64,000 bases of DNA from Acanthochromis polyacanthus (Eukaryota; Chordata; Actinopteri; Pomacentridae), in the NCBI RefSeq assembly GCF_021347895.1, contig NC_067113.1, forward strand, positions 39,781,474 through 39,845,473, given 5' to 3'. Below the pieces are notes generated by a model, which had not been told where the DNA came from, made no database searches, and saw nothing but the letters and a program-made list of their open reading frames with translations. Position 1 is the stretch's first letter. Each line of letters starts with the position of its first letter. Made by a program: the position numbers and the translations under genes. Shown here one piece after another: positions 1 to 9,375 of this stretch.

Positions 1-322
1 GGGAAAATTTTAAGGAATTTTCTTCCAGAATTTTTGGATTTTTTTCAGACAAGGCAACAATATTTTTTGGTGCCGTAAATGAGGACAACAGGAGGGTTAA
101 GGCACCTAAGCTTGACAATCCTGGTAAAATAAAGCTTAAAATAAGTTTTCTCAGCTAATTTTAAGATCTCAATATTTTAATATCATATCTTATTTCAAGA
201 AATATTACCGAGCCATTTTTCACTTCTTCTATTGGCAGATTTTTTCCCTCATTTCAAGATAAAAGTTGTTTGAAATAAGCATTTTTTTTTTATTGTTTTG
301 AGAGGGGCATTTTTTCCAGTGT
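1..322. mobile_element. Right part of a nested miniature transposon composite
   Basis: Positions 1 to about 100 are the end of a TTAA-type miniature element, finishing GAGGACAACAGGAGGGTTAA. From there to about 322 runs the end of a second element finishing GAGAGGGGCATTTTTTCCAG. The same two-part arrangement recurs at 9489-10402, 47527-48505 and, inverted, at 39351-40771, 46352-47336 and 54228-55207. The left part lies outside the window. Confidence 0.75.
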
Positions 323-2284
323 GAAGGTGTGCACTGAGGAGGGCAGCAGCTCTACAGGAGAGGTTACGAGGTCGTTTTAATCCGAAAGTTCATCCCACTG
401 AGCTACCATGAAGTGCCTGCTCCTTCAAAATAAAAGAGCACAGAGTGAAACGGAGCTGCAGAAACTTCGTCTACAGAACACACGCCGCTGCAACATTAAA
501 CCAGTCAGACAAAGATCTCCGGCTCTCTGCGGGTTTCTGTTACTTCACCTCCTACAAAAAGACACAAAGGGCGAGCGACCCACAGGAAGAGGAAGAAAGA
601 GAGAGAGAGTCGACCCACTTTAAGAGAAGAAAGACAGAATAAGAAAATAGTAGCAGCAGAAGAAGCATTGAGAGTAAAACTACTCCACTGTGAGTCACAG
701 TCAGCCTTCAAAACTTCCCCTAAGTGAAAGTACGTAGAGCAAAATGTAGAAACAGTGATTTGTAATGTCACGGACAGGTTTTCGTGTTGGCTTTAGACTT
801 GATTCCAAACTGGTTTTTGACTGCGAGTTGGGCTGATCTTGGACTTGATTTTAGGCTGGTTTTAAAACTGATTTTGGACTGGATGTCGACCGCATTAAGA
901 CGAATTCAAGGCTAGTTTTGGAGCTGGTTTTGAGGCTGAATGTGCACTGGTTTTAGACTTGACTTTAGACTTGATTGAAGGGAAATCTGAGGTCAAATCC
1001 AAAAAGAAGACCACTGTCACACGGTTTGTCCACTAGAGAGCACCGACAACAACTGACAGAAGACACGAATGTCTGCCTCAGTTATGTAATACTTATTGAT
1101 GTGTCACAAAAAAGATGCACCTCTAAGAACTTTGTTTTGATTGGCAGCATGTGAGGGTCCAGTATGGTACCATTCAGTGACAGCAGAAACTGATGAATTA
1201 CTTTAACTGCATGCATATCTTTAAAATAAACACTGGCTGCCCACAGAAAGCCTGTTGTGATTAGATGCTCTTTATGGTTCCAAATTACTGTAGAACTGAT
1301 CAACTTTGGCCATGAAAACACAACACGTTGGCAGCAGCCGGCTGAAACTGGATGAAACCGAGAACACCACTGTGACGAATTTCTGCTAATAAAACTTTGC
1401 TTTGACTTGAGAGACGACTCTCGGCGTTCCACTGAAGAACTTCTCTTGCCATTTCGAGTTCCTCTTTTTTCCAGTTTGGAACCGACAAACCCATGATAGT
1501 TTAAGCGACAGCATGCACAGGCAGTCTTCACAGTGTACTCTGGACAGACTCAACATTCCAGGAGAAATTAATCTTTAAAAGAAACTGCTGCTGCTGCTGC
1601 TGCACACTTGACTTATAAGTGACTGTTCATGTGAGTTAATAAATGAACTGATGCAGATATTAACTGTCTGGAAAGAGTTCAGAGCACAGAATAAGCTTTT
1701 TCAAGGTGGCCCTTTTGTTGATGCTGGACAAAGCGTGGGCTTCCTGACCGGTAATCAGCTGTGGAAAGGCTTTTTAAATTAGCAGACATATCAGTCTAAG
1801 TGTTGTTGTTAATACACACAAACTCCATCAGTACAAACAGAGAAACAGAGCAGGCTCACTGTCTGCAGGACTAATGGAGTTAAAGAGATAAATGGACGAA
1901 GGCAGAGAAAGAAGACGGTCTGTATCTGTCTGGTTCGTTTCTGCTTTCTATCCACAACCACACGAGCTTTAAAACTTAGTATTTAGTGTTTGTGAAGTCT
2001 CCTGGGTCGACAGAGGTTTTCTGAGGTAATCTTGTGCTGCATGGTATAAATAAAGTTCTTCTTCAGACTCGTTTATTCTTTTCTCTTTCGAGATGATCCC
2101 AAACAGCTTCTATAGTATTCAGATCTAGACTGTAGAGGCCACATGCTGACAGCTGAGCCTGAACATTTCAAGCTACGGTCCGCTAACGTTCATATGACAA
2201 ATAACGTGAGGCTGTAGCAGCAAACAGTTACTGTCCCTAAACTGAGCAAGAATGTCTTCAATCATTTATAAAATTAACATTTAT
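323..2284. other. Intergenic or rassf5-intron sequence without a recognised gene
   Basis: No exon is recognised on either strand. At about 790-980 there is a degenerate tandem repeat of phrases such as GACTTGATTTTAGGCTGG. A minus-strand ORF at 1082-1531 has no recognisable family. If the rassf5-like gene continues leftward, this is its first intron. Confidence 0.5.
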
Positions 2285-3110
2285 TTATATGACAATCGTG
2301 TATGTGACACATACGAGACACGAAATGACAAAAACTAAACATAAAATGACAAAAATGAGACACAAAATGACAAAAACGAGACACAAAATGACAAAAACAA
2401 GACACAAAATGACAAAAACAAGACATAAAATGACAAAAATGAGACACAAAATGACAAAAAAGAGACGTAAAATGGACAAAATCAGACACAAAGTCACAAA
2501 AATGAGACACAAAATGACAAACAAGACATGAAATGACAAAAATTAGACACAAAATGACAAAAACGAGACAAAATGTCAAAAACAAGACATAAAATGACAA
2601 AAATGAGACACAAAGTAACAAAAACGAGACACAAAATGACAAAAACAAGACACAAAAGGTCAAAAACGACACACAAAATGACAAACACAAGACATGAAAT
2701 GACAAAAATGAGACACATAATGACAAAAACGAGACGTAAAATGGACAAAATCAGACACAAAGTCACAAAAACGACACACAAAATGACAAACACAAGACAT
2801 GAAATGACAAAAATGAGACACATAATGACAAAAACGAGACGTAAAATGGACAAAATCAGACACAAAGTCACAAAAATGAGACACAAAATGACAAAAACAA
2901 GACACAAAACGACAAAAACAAGACACAAAATGACAAAAACAAGACACAAAATGCATAAAATCAGACGCAAAGTCACAAAAATGAGACACAAAATGGCAAA
3001 AATAAGACACAAAAGGTCAAAAACGACACACAAAATGACAAACACAAGACATGAAATGACAAAAATGAGACAAAATGATAAAACAAGACACAAAGTGACA
3101 AAAACAATCC
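2285..3110. repeat. 21-bp minisatellite (AAAATGACAAAAACGAGACAC type)
   Basis: About 38 tandem copies of a roughly 21-bp unit with core AAAATGACAAAAACGAGACA; the reverse complement reads TGTCTCGTTTTTGTCATTTT. A sub-block around 2660-2760 recurs near 2760-2860. The same unit makes up the arrays at 28.6, 36.7, 41.2, 42.6, 44.9, 49.3 and 50.8 kb, here in reverse orientation to most of them. The 191-199 aa ORFs on both strands follow from the unit being a multiple of three. Confidence 0.9.
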
Positions 3111-3956
3111 AAACTATTTGTGAATCAGCTCATTTTATTATTGTTTAGCTCATTAGAAGGTGGTTGTTAATAAATTCAGACGTTATTTAGTTGTTATTTT
3201 AGTGATATCCAATCTTTTTTTTATTAATAAGTGATTTTCCATAATAAATAATTATGGAATTCGTAAAGACATGATCATAATAAAGATAAAAACATTTTTA
3301 CTTTAATTAAAAACATATGCCACATGTATCCATGGACTTCAGAAGTCCCTCAGTTATTTACTGATCCAAACGTTTATCTAACAGACAGCTGTAAGCATCT
3401 AGAGGCACAGCAGCCAGCCAGTATTTCCTACACTGTGGTTCCATCATTTCCACTGCATTGCTTGGTTCTTAGTGTCTTTTTGTTTTTCTACTACCGGGTT
3501 CTGAGAGAAATTTCAGCCCCATCCGTGTACTCTGACTAAATGATAGGTGAAGAGTTAGCAGGAGTAAAACGAGCACTGAATCCTGGTTAACACTGAAGAT
3601 GTTTGAATATTCAGAAGCTTCTGGGTGTCATTTCCATCAGAGCACCAACACACAAACAGGTTTGCTCCTGTTGTTATAGAGACAGAGGTGGACACAGAGG
3701 GAGGTCGACTGAGGATCCTTTTCTTCAGGCCTGAACCGGTCCGTCCACATACCGACTGCATTCCTGCCTGTTTGTGGTTCAGCAGCGTTCAAACATGCAG
3801 CCTTCACTCTGTCAGACCTGAAAGTGCTGCTGCCACACTGACAACAAGCATCAGCACGATTCTGTTCCAAATTTAAACTGCTACTTTATTTTTGACTCTA
3901 TGGCCACGAAAAATATGCTGACAGATACTGAGCATTTTTCTGAAAACCTAAAAGGA
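3111..3956. other. No recognised feature
   Basis: AT-rich sequence with short uninformative ORFs. I see no exon with splice signals and no recognised repeat. Confidence 0.5.
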
Positions 3957-4540
3957 TTTTAAAATGCGCACTAAATACCATGCATGACTTTTTCTTTAAA
4001 ATTGTCAAAAACCCATTTAACTGCACTCAAAATGTGTCTAGGATGACTTGAAACTTTTAGAAAATGACTTAAAGATTGTCCAGAATTTCTCAGAAATGTT
4101 TAGAATGAATAAAAATTAAACAAAACATGTTGAAAAATGACACAATAATCATCCAAATGACTTGAATGTTGTCCAAACCTACCTAAAAATTGTCCCATTT
4201 GACCCAAAATTTGACCAAAATTACTGTTAAAAATGACAAAAACTTATCCAAAAGGGGTTTAAAATGCGAATGACTTTTTCTTTAAAATTGTATTAAAATG
4301 TCAAAAACTCGTTTAACTGTGTCTAGGATGACTTTAAACTTGCTTCAAATGACAAAAAACTTTTAGAAAATGCCTTAAAAACTGTCCAAAATTTCTCAAA
4401 AATGTTTAGAATGAATAAAAATTAAATAAAACATGTTTAAAAATGACACAATAGTCATCCAAATGACTTGAATGTTGTCCAAACCTACCTAAAAATTGCC
4501 CAGTTTGACACAAAATTTGATTGTTTAATATATATAACTT
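3957..4540. repeat. Tandem duplication of about 300 bp
   Basis: The block at 3957-4250 (from GGATTTTAAAATGCGCACT through ACCTACCTAAAAATTG) recurs, diverged, at about 4253-4540, with shared phrases GACTTTTTCTTTAAAATTG and GACTTGAATGTTGTCCAAAC. Both are A-rich and noncoding. Confidence 0.75.
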
Positions 4541-4659
4541 GAAATTCTTACAAAATGACTCAAAAATTGTTCCAGAATCGTCCAAAAGTAAAACTAAAAT
4601 GTCTACTAAATAACATCCAAATTCAATATTGTGAATTTAACTGTGTTCTTTTTATTAAG

Positions 4660-4830
4660 TTGTTGTTTTTGTCATTTTGTGACTCAATTTTGTAACTTCA
4701 TGTCTCTGGTTTGTAATTGTGTGTCTTGATTTTGTCGTTTCTTGTCTCAGTTTTGTTGCTTTGTGTCTCGTTTTTCTCGTTTTCCGTCTTGTTTTTGTCA
4801 TTTTCTGTCTCATTTTGATCATTTTCCTGA
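4660..4830. repeat. Degenerate short array of the TTTTTGTCATTTTGTGTCTC family
   Basis: About eight diverged units of the 21-bp family, recognisable by phrases such as GTCTCATTTTGATCATTTTC. No transposon head is visible. Confidence 0.6.
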
Positions 4831-5216
4831 ACAATTACTATGCAATGTCATTTATTTTTGCTTTCCCTCCATTAAAAACATCCTGAATCAACTCCACCTG
4901 TGATGTGTGTTTACTCTCCTCGTGCCACTATAAACACCATAAATCTTAAGAAATATTACAAAGACTTCTTTATCCAACTGCCTGCTTGGGTCAACTCAAA
5001 TATTTATTTCCAAGATATCCAGTTACAGCCAAATCTAAAGCTGATTCAATAGAAATGTATTCCAGAATTTACCGCTCTATCTGTGGAAATGAGAATTGTA
5101 AAGGAAATATTGAACTTTTGTGTGTTTTTTGCAATAAATCTGTCAAGTTTAAATCTATTTCATGTCAGATTTCAGTGACACCAAACTGTCCTGAGCCTCA
5201 GTCTTCAGCCTCCTAC

Positions 5217-5730
5217 CTGCACAGGTGAGTCCCTGCTGGAAGATGTAGAGGCAGCACACGTCACACCAGCTGTCCTCTCCTCCGGCCTGGAAGCTGTGGC
5301 CCTCCCCGGACTCCTCCTGCACCCTGGGGTCCTTCTCTCCGGGGGAGAAGATGGTCCTGACATCAGGGGGTCTGAAGGTCTTCCTCCTGCTCCGGGGTGG
5401 TCCTCCTCCTCCTCCTCCTTCCTCCCCAGCATCGGTCCTCCTCTCGGGGCTCCGGTGCTTCTCTTCCCGTCCTCTCTCGCTCCACTCCGCCTCCAGACTC
5501 TCCAGGCTGGCGGGCTGAGGAGACGGGTGTCTCCGGGCGGCTCTCAGCACCACGGCGCCTTTGGACAGCCGCATCTTGGCTCCCGGCGGCGGCCACGTCC
5601 CGTCCGGTGCCTCGGTGAGCGTACCGGGAGATCTGACGACGTGGACCGCCTGGACCGTTAACGGAGAGTCGTCGGTGAGCGAGCAGTGCGTGGGGGCGTA
5701 CTTCCGACCCTGGTGCACGACGCTAAACAT
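5217..5730 (-). CDS. rassf5: RASSF5 (NORE1)-like, first coding exon, partial gene
   Basis: Minus-strand ORF from ATG at 5730 to a splice donor (GCAG|GTAGGA) at 5217, 171 codons plus one base. Seen: basic, proline- and glycine-rich N-terminus, then PPDVRTIFSP, KDPRVQEESGEGHSF and WCDVCCLYIFQQGLTCA. Human RASSF5 has a matching DVR-IF...DPRV...GEGH segment leading into its atypical C1 zinc finger, and the match is closer than to RASSF1. The exon ends inside the C1 domain after His145, Cys156, Cys159 and Cys170, so the remaining zinc ligands must be in exon 2, which I could not find in 1-5216. The family consists of Ras/Rap effectors that bind MST kinases through a C-terminal SARAH helix; those domains are outside the window. 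The exon is GC-rich, as expected for a CpG-island first exon. Residual doubt concerns the RASSF1/RASSF5 paralogue and the exact start. Confidence 0.78.
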
Positions 5731-5830
5731 CGCGCACGACCCTCACGCCGCTCCGCGTGACGAACCGGAGACAGGAGTGACGTGTGGCCGGTGAGGAGCG
5801 GAGGAAGCAGCAGAACGGGTTGGATCTGAT
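5731..5830 (-). promoter_or_regulatory. Probable 5' UTR and promoter of the rassf5-like gene
   Basis: GC- and CpG-rich sequence directly upstream of the minus-strand start codon, including CGCGCACG, GCGTGACGAA and GTGACGTG (CRE-like). The transcription start is not determined. Confidence 0.4.
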
Positions 5831-5934
5831 TCCAAACAGGAAGGAGCTCCAGAGTCCTTCTCAGAAATAAAACTTAAAACGTTTCCTCCATCAGCAGCAG
5901 CAATGAGACACAATGAAGACATTCAGCAAATCAC

Positions 5935-6215
5935 AGTCTCACTTTATTTAAATGCTTTTACTATACCTGCGAGGTACCCAAAGCGCTTTACATGATACAT
6001 CCCATTCACCCATTCACACACACATTCACATTCACACACACATTCACACACTGATGGCGGAAGCTGCTATGCAAGGTGCTAACCACGACCCATCAGGAGC
6101 AATTTGGGGTTAGGTGTCTTGCTCAGGGTCACCTCGAGCACGACGGGCCGAGGATCGAACCGGCAACCCTTCGGTAGCAAGACGCCACTCTACCCACTGA
6201 TCCATGCCGCCCCAT
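5935..6215 (-). repeat. tRNA-derived SINE
   Basis: Read on the minus strand from about 6215: GGCGGCATGGATCAGTGGGT head with an A-box-like AGTGGGTAGAG, then a B box GGTTCGATCC, then a body containing ATGTAAAGCGCTTTGGGTA and a short T/A-rich tail near 5940. Pol III A and B boxes plus the GCGCTTTGGGTA tail block are typical of a widespread teleost SINE. Internal ACACATTC/ACATTCAC microsatellite at 6010-6050. Confidence 0.8.
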
Positions 6216-7100
6216 GCCGCAGAATTCAGGTCTAATTTCTTGTTTCGTGTCTTTATTGCTTTGTTGCAAAATCCATTAAGAGGAAAGCTCTCATTAACAG
6301 ATTTGACTGGTAAATTATTTAAACCATTCAAAGTGGTTACTCAGTTAAATGAATGATCAGTGGTAGAGGGACAGACGTCTGGATGGAGGCAGTGAGCAGC
6401 AGGGTGAATTTCCTGGATTACGAGTTTAATCGTTCCTCAGATCTCTCTGGGCTGCAGGAACCTGTTGGATTCAGAGCTGGTTTAGTGATTCTCTGATGAT
6501 TAATCCTAATTAATTTAGGAGATTACTGGCCTTAGGATTCATATCTATCTATCTCTCGATCTCTCTCTCAGGACAATGATGAAGAATCTCTAATATTGAA
6601 CAAGTAGATCAAATAATCTCTGATTAAAACAACATTAAGGTGTCACCACGTGGGTCAGCATGTAACTGAGGGACTGCTGATACATCTGCAGACGTTTTTT
6701 AAAGCTAAAATGTTTTTATGTTCATTATGATCACGTCTTTATCAATTCTATCACTATTTATTAAGGAAACAATCACTTATTAATAAAAAATGACTGGATA
6801 TCACCAGGCCCGGGGTGGGCCAGTCTGATGTTTGGGCTGTGAGGTCCGGTCTTCAGTCCTGGCTCTGGGTTCATCATTCTGCTGCTGCCGCTGTTCCTGG
6901 GCCGCCTCCACTGGCAGCTCTTTATTTATTTGTTTGTTTGTTTTTTGCAGACGCACTGTGACGTAACACGTCCGTGCACACGGTCAGAGATGTTTGAAAG
7001 ATGAAAAGGAAGAGGAAGAGTAGTGCGGAAAAGGTAAGAATTAAAAACAGGAAAGTTCTGGAAACAGACGCAGCCGAATGTGAGTTGAGCTCCTCACCCT
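6216..7100. other. Spacer between SINE and LINE fragment
   Basis: No confident gene. Positions 6951-7033 on the plus strand are framed by a good acceptor (TTTTTTGCAG) and donor (GTAAGA) and contain a short ORF MKRKRKSSAEK from 7001, but nothing links it to a gene. A short CTAT/CTCT microsatellite lies at 6545-6570. Confidence 0.4.
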
Positions 7101-7104
7101 ATTT

Positions 7105-7335
7105 CTAAGGCTGAGTCCAGCCACCCTACAGAGGAAGCTCATTTCGGCCGCTTGTATCCGCGATCTTGTTCTTTCGGTCACGATCGGTCACTCATGACCA
7201 TAGGTGAGGGTTGGAACGTAGATGGATGGTAAATCAAGAGCTTCGCTTTACGGCTCAGCTCCCTTTTCACCACCACGGTTCGGTACAACGCCGCATTACT
7301 GCTGACGCCGCACCAATCCGCAACAAGATCCCGAG
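7105..7335 (-). pseudogene. LINE reverse transcriptase C-terminal fragment, decayed
   Basis: On the minus strand the translation contains TERTRSRIQAAEMSFLCRVA preceded, in shifted frames, by [10 protein letters not shown] and VVVKRELSRKAK. This is the end of the reverse transcriptase ORF of a common teleost non-LTR retrotransposon, in which I recall the ERTRSRIQAAEMSFLRRVAG block. Frameshifts and the missing N-terminal part show a dead, truncated copy. Exact family not determined. Confidence 0.75.
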
Positions 7336-7382
7336 TTGTGGTTATTTACAGGTTATTATGCTGTGATTTTACTGCTCACAGG

Positions 7383-7872
7383 CAGGGCCGGCCGCTGGCA
7401 TAAACACTCTATGCCGTTGTTTATAGCCACATCCACTAGAGGGGGCCACACCACAATAAGTGTGTGATTCGCATTTTGTCCCCGTCTTTATTCCAATAAA
7501 ACATAAATCATCATGGTAACATATCAATTTAAACTGGCTTATTAGAAAACTATACGGGAAAAATACAGGAAAGAAAAAATAAACCAGCAGTCAGTTGGTG
7601 ACTCCATGCTTCGTGCGTAAGTTAGGCTACTGTGACACCACGGCACCGTTTCAAACTTGATCGATTACACTGGTCTGGAGAAGCCACGGATGGATTTGTC
7701 TCTATCGTTTTAAGGATACATTTTTTAAAAATAAATATTTGCTGTTAATCATGTGCATGTGTGTTTTAACCCAATTACAAGCTGTGCACGTGATTTGGTA
7801 GTTGCCCTGTGCATGTTTTGGGGCCACAAAAAAATCTTGCTTAGGGCCACCAAAGTCCTAGGGCCGGCCCTG
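7383..7872. mobile_element. Non-autonomous hAT-like element with target duplication
   Basis: Begins CAGGGCCGGC and ends GGGCCGGCCCTG, so it has terminal inverted repeats of about 11 bp. Flanking 8-mers are CTCACAGG (left) and CTCACTGG (right), matching at 7 of 8 bases, the 8-bp target duplication typical of hAT. There is no transposase ORF in 490 bp. It lies just beyond the probable fgd6 polyadenylation site. Confidence 0.8.
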
Positions 7873-7929
7873 CTCACTGGAGATTAAATTGTTCTGAATG
7901 TGGCAAGAAATCAACACAGGAGGACAAGA

Positions 7930-9332
7930 AATATATTTATATATATTTTATTAAAAACTGTTGCCTGACAGTTTAGAAATGTTTATAAGAGATTCTAACT
8001 CTGATCGAGTGGAACGTTGATGTACAATCATGGAGAAATGAATGCTGGGTAGCTCCAGGTTTGCGTCTTCAAACAGCTCAGAAGACAGAATCAACTGTTT
8101 TATTCCTTCACTAAGACAAAGCAAGCTTCAGGGTTCCTCCGTCTGTGCTTCGACACGTGGAGATTCTTTAAAACTACTGCATTTAAAAGTACAAGCTCAG
8201 AGTACCCTGGCTGGAAAGTGAGTAGTCATGCAAACCGGACGCTAAAATCGATCGTATAACGTGAAGAATGTCAAACAAAGCACCTATATTATTGCAGTTT
8301 ATCTCAAAACAGGAGATATAAAAAAGGCGTGATGTCTGTAAAAACTAAACTGTCGATTCAAACCGTGTTTCTTTTGAGCATTTCCTCAGAAATGTAGTTC
8401 ATGCATACTTTCCACAGTGTTTGCTCATAAAAAAGACCCTTTTACTTCAAAAAACACGTCACGGTTTAGACGGAAACGTGTTTCCTAACAAACCCTGACT
8501 CCCAAAATCAGAGGCAGCCTGCGCTTTTCAAACAATAAATCTTCCTATTTTATAAATATTAGCTCTTGGCTTTGAAAAAAAAAAAGGTCAATGTTGCTTT
8601 TCATGTTCTAATGCGGATAAACTGGCAAAAAATACACTATTTTTGTATTTAAAAATATCTACAATGTTCCTGACATTTCCAGTCGTCTCCAGGATGCTTT
8701 CAGACATCATGATTGTGAAAGGATCGGAATTTTACATCGAAAAATCGAGCAGGAAAATCTCTTAACCAGAGAGATGAACCTAAAGAGCTGAACATCAACG
8801 CTGTGTTTCTTTGCTGAAGCCTGATTTTCACAGTAAAAGCCCACCTGGTTCCATAACTAAACCCTCAACAGACGTCCATGATAATAAAATGTTTGGGCTT
8901 ATTTGTGTCCGATTAAAAACACACAGCAGGTTTTAAAACTACCGATGGACAGTTCGTGAATATTTAGCTTCACACAGAAGTGATTCCTTCACCTGACAGC
9001 ATTTAAAAATCATTCCCAGACTTCAGAATTCCGAGGATTTCCGACAACCGTTTGGTTTCACTTCCACAAACGCGCTTCTGGACTTGACCTTTGACCCGCC
9101 GCTGAGCATCGGAGGCCGTCGTTGGCAGAAAAAAACGAGCTTACAGAGACGGAATGTGGCTGTTCGGGGGCGATGCAGTCGGGTTTAAGGCAGCAGGGTT
9201 CTGTTGAAGGCGGACAGTCCACCGGGAGTCCTTCCTGAGCTGTGACCCCTGACCTGCCATCAATCGGGGGCCGTAAGTTGTCGATCAACGAGACTCCGGG
9301 GCTGCGATGCGACTTCACCGCTCAACGGCTGA
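7930..9332 (-). other. fgd6: Probable fgd6 3' UTR
   Basis: About 1.4 kb downstream of the fgd6 stop codon (minus strand), without a recognised repeat. An AATAAA signal on the minus strand occurs at 7947-7952, followed by an A/T-rich stretch, so cleavage near 7925-7935 is plausible. Other AATAAA-like hexamers exist, so the end is an estimate. Confidence 0.5.
7947..7952 (-). terminator. fgd6: Candidate fgd6 polyadenylation signal AATAAA
   Basis: Plus-strand TTTATT reads AATAAA on the gene strand. It is the last canonical hexamer before the hAT-like element at 7872. Confidence 0.4.
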
Positions 9333-9375
9333 TTACTGCTCGAGAATCATGGCCTCTTGGAAGGCTTCGATCCAT
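9333..9375 (-). CDS. fgd6: fgd6 exon 21 (C-terminus and stop)
   Basis: Acceptor CCTCAG then [13 protein letters not shown] and TAA. Residues 1233-1246, the final helix of the second PH domain; human ends [12 protein letters not shown] or very close to it. Confidence 0.95.

Noticed and set aside
1082..1531. 149-aa minus-strand ORF as a further rassf5 exon
   Set aside because: No C1, RA or SARAH sequence, no matching acceptor, and its composition does not resemble the family.
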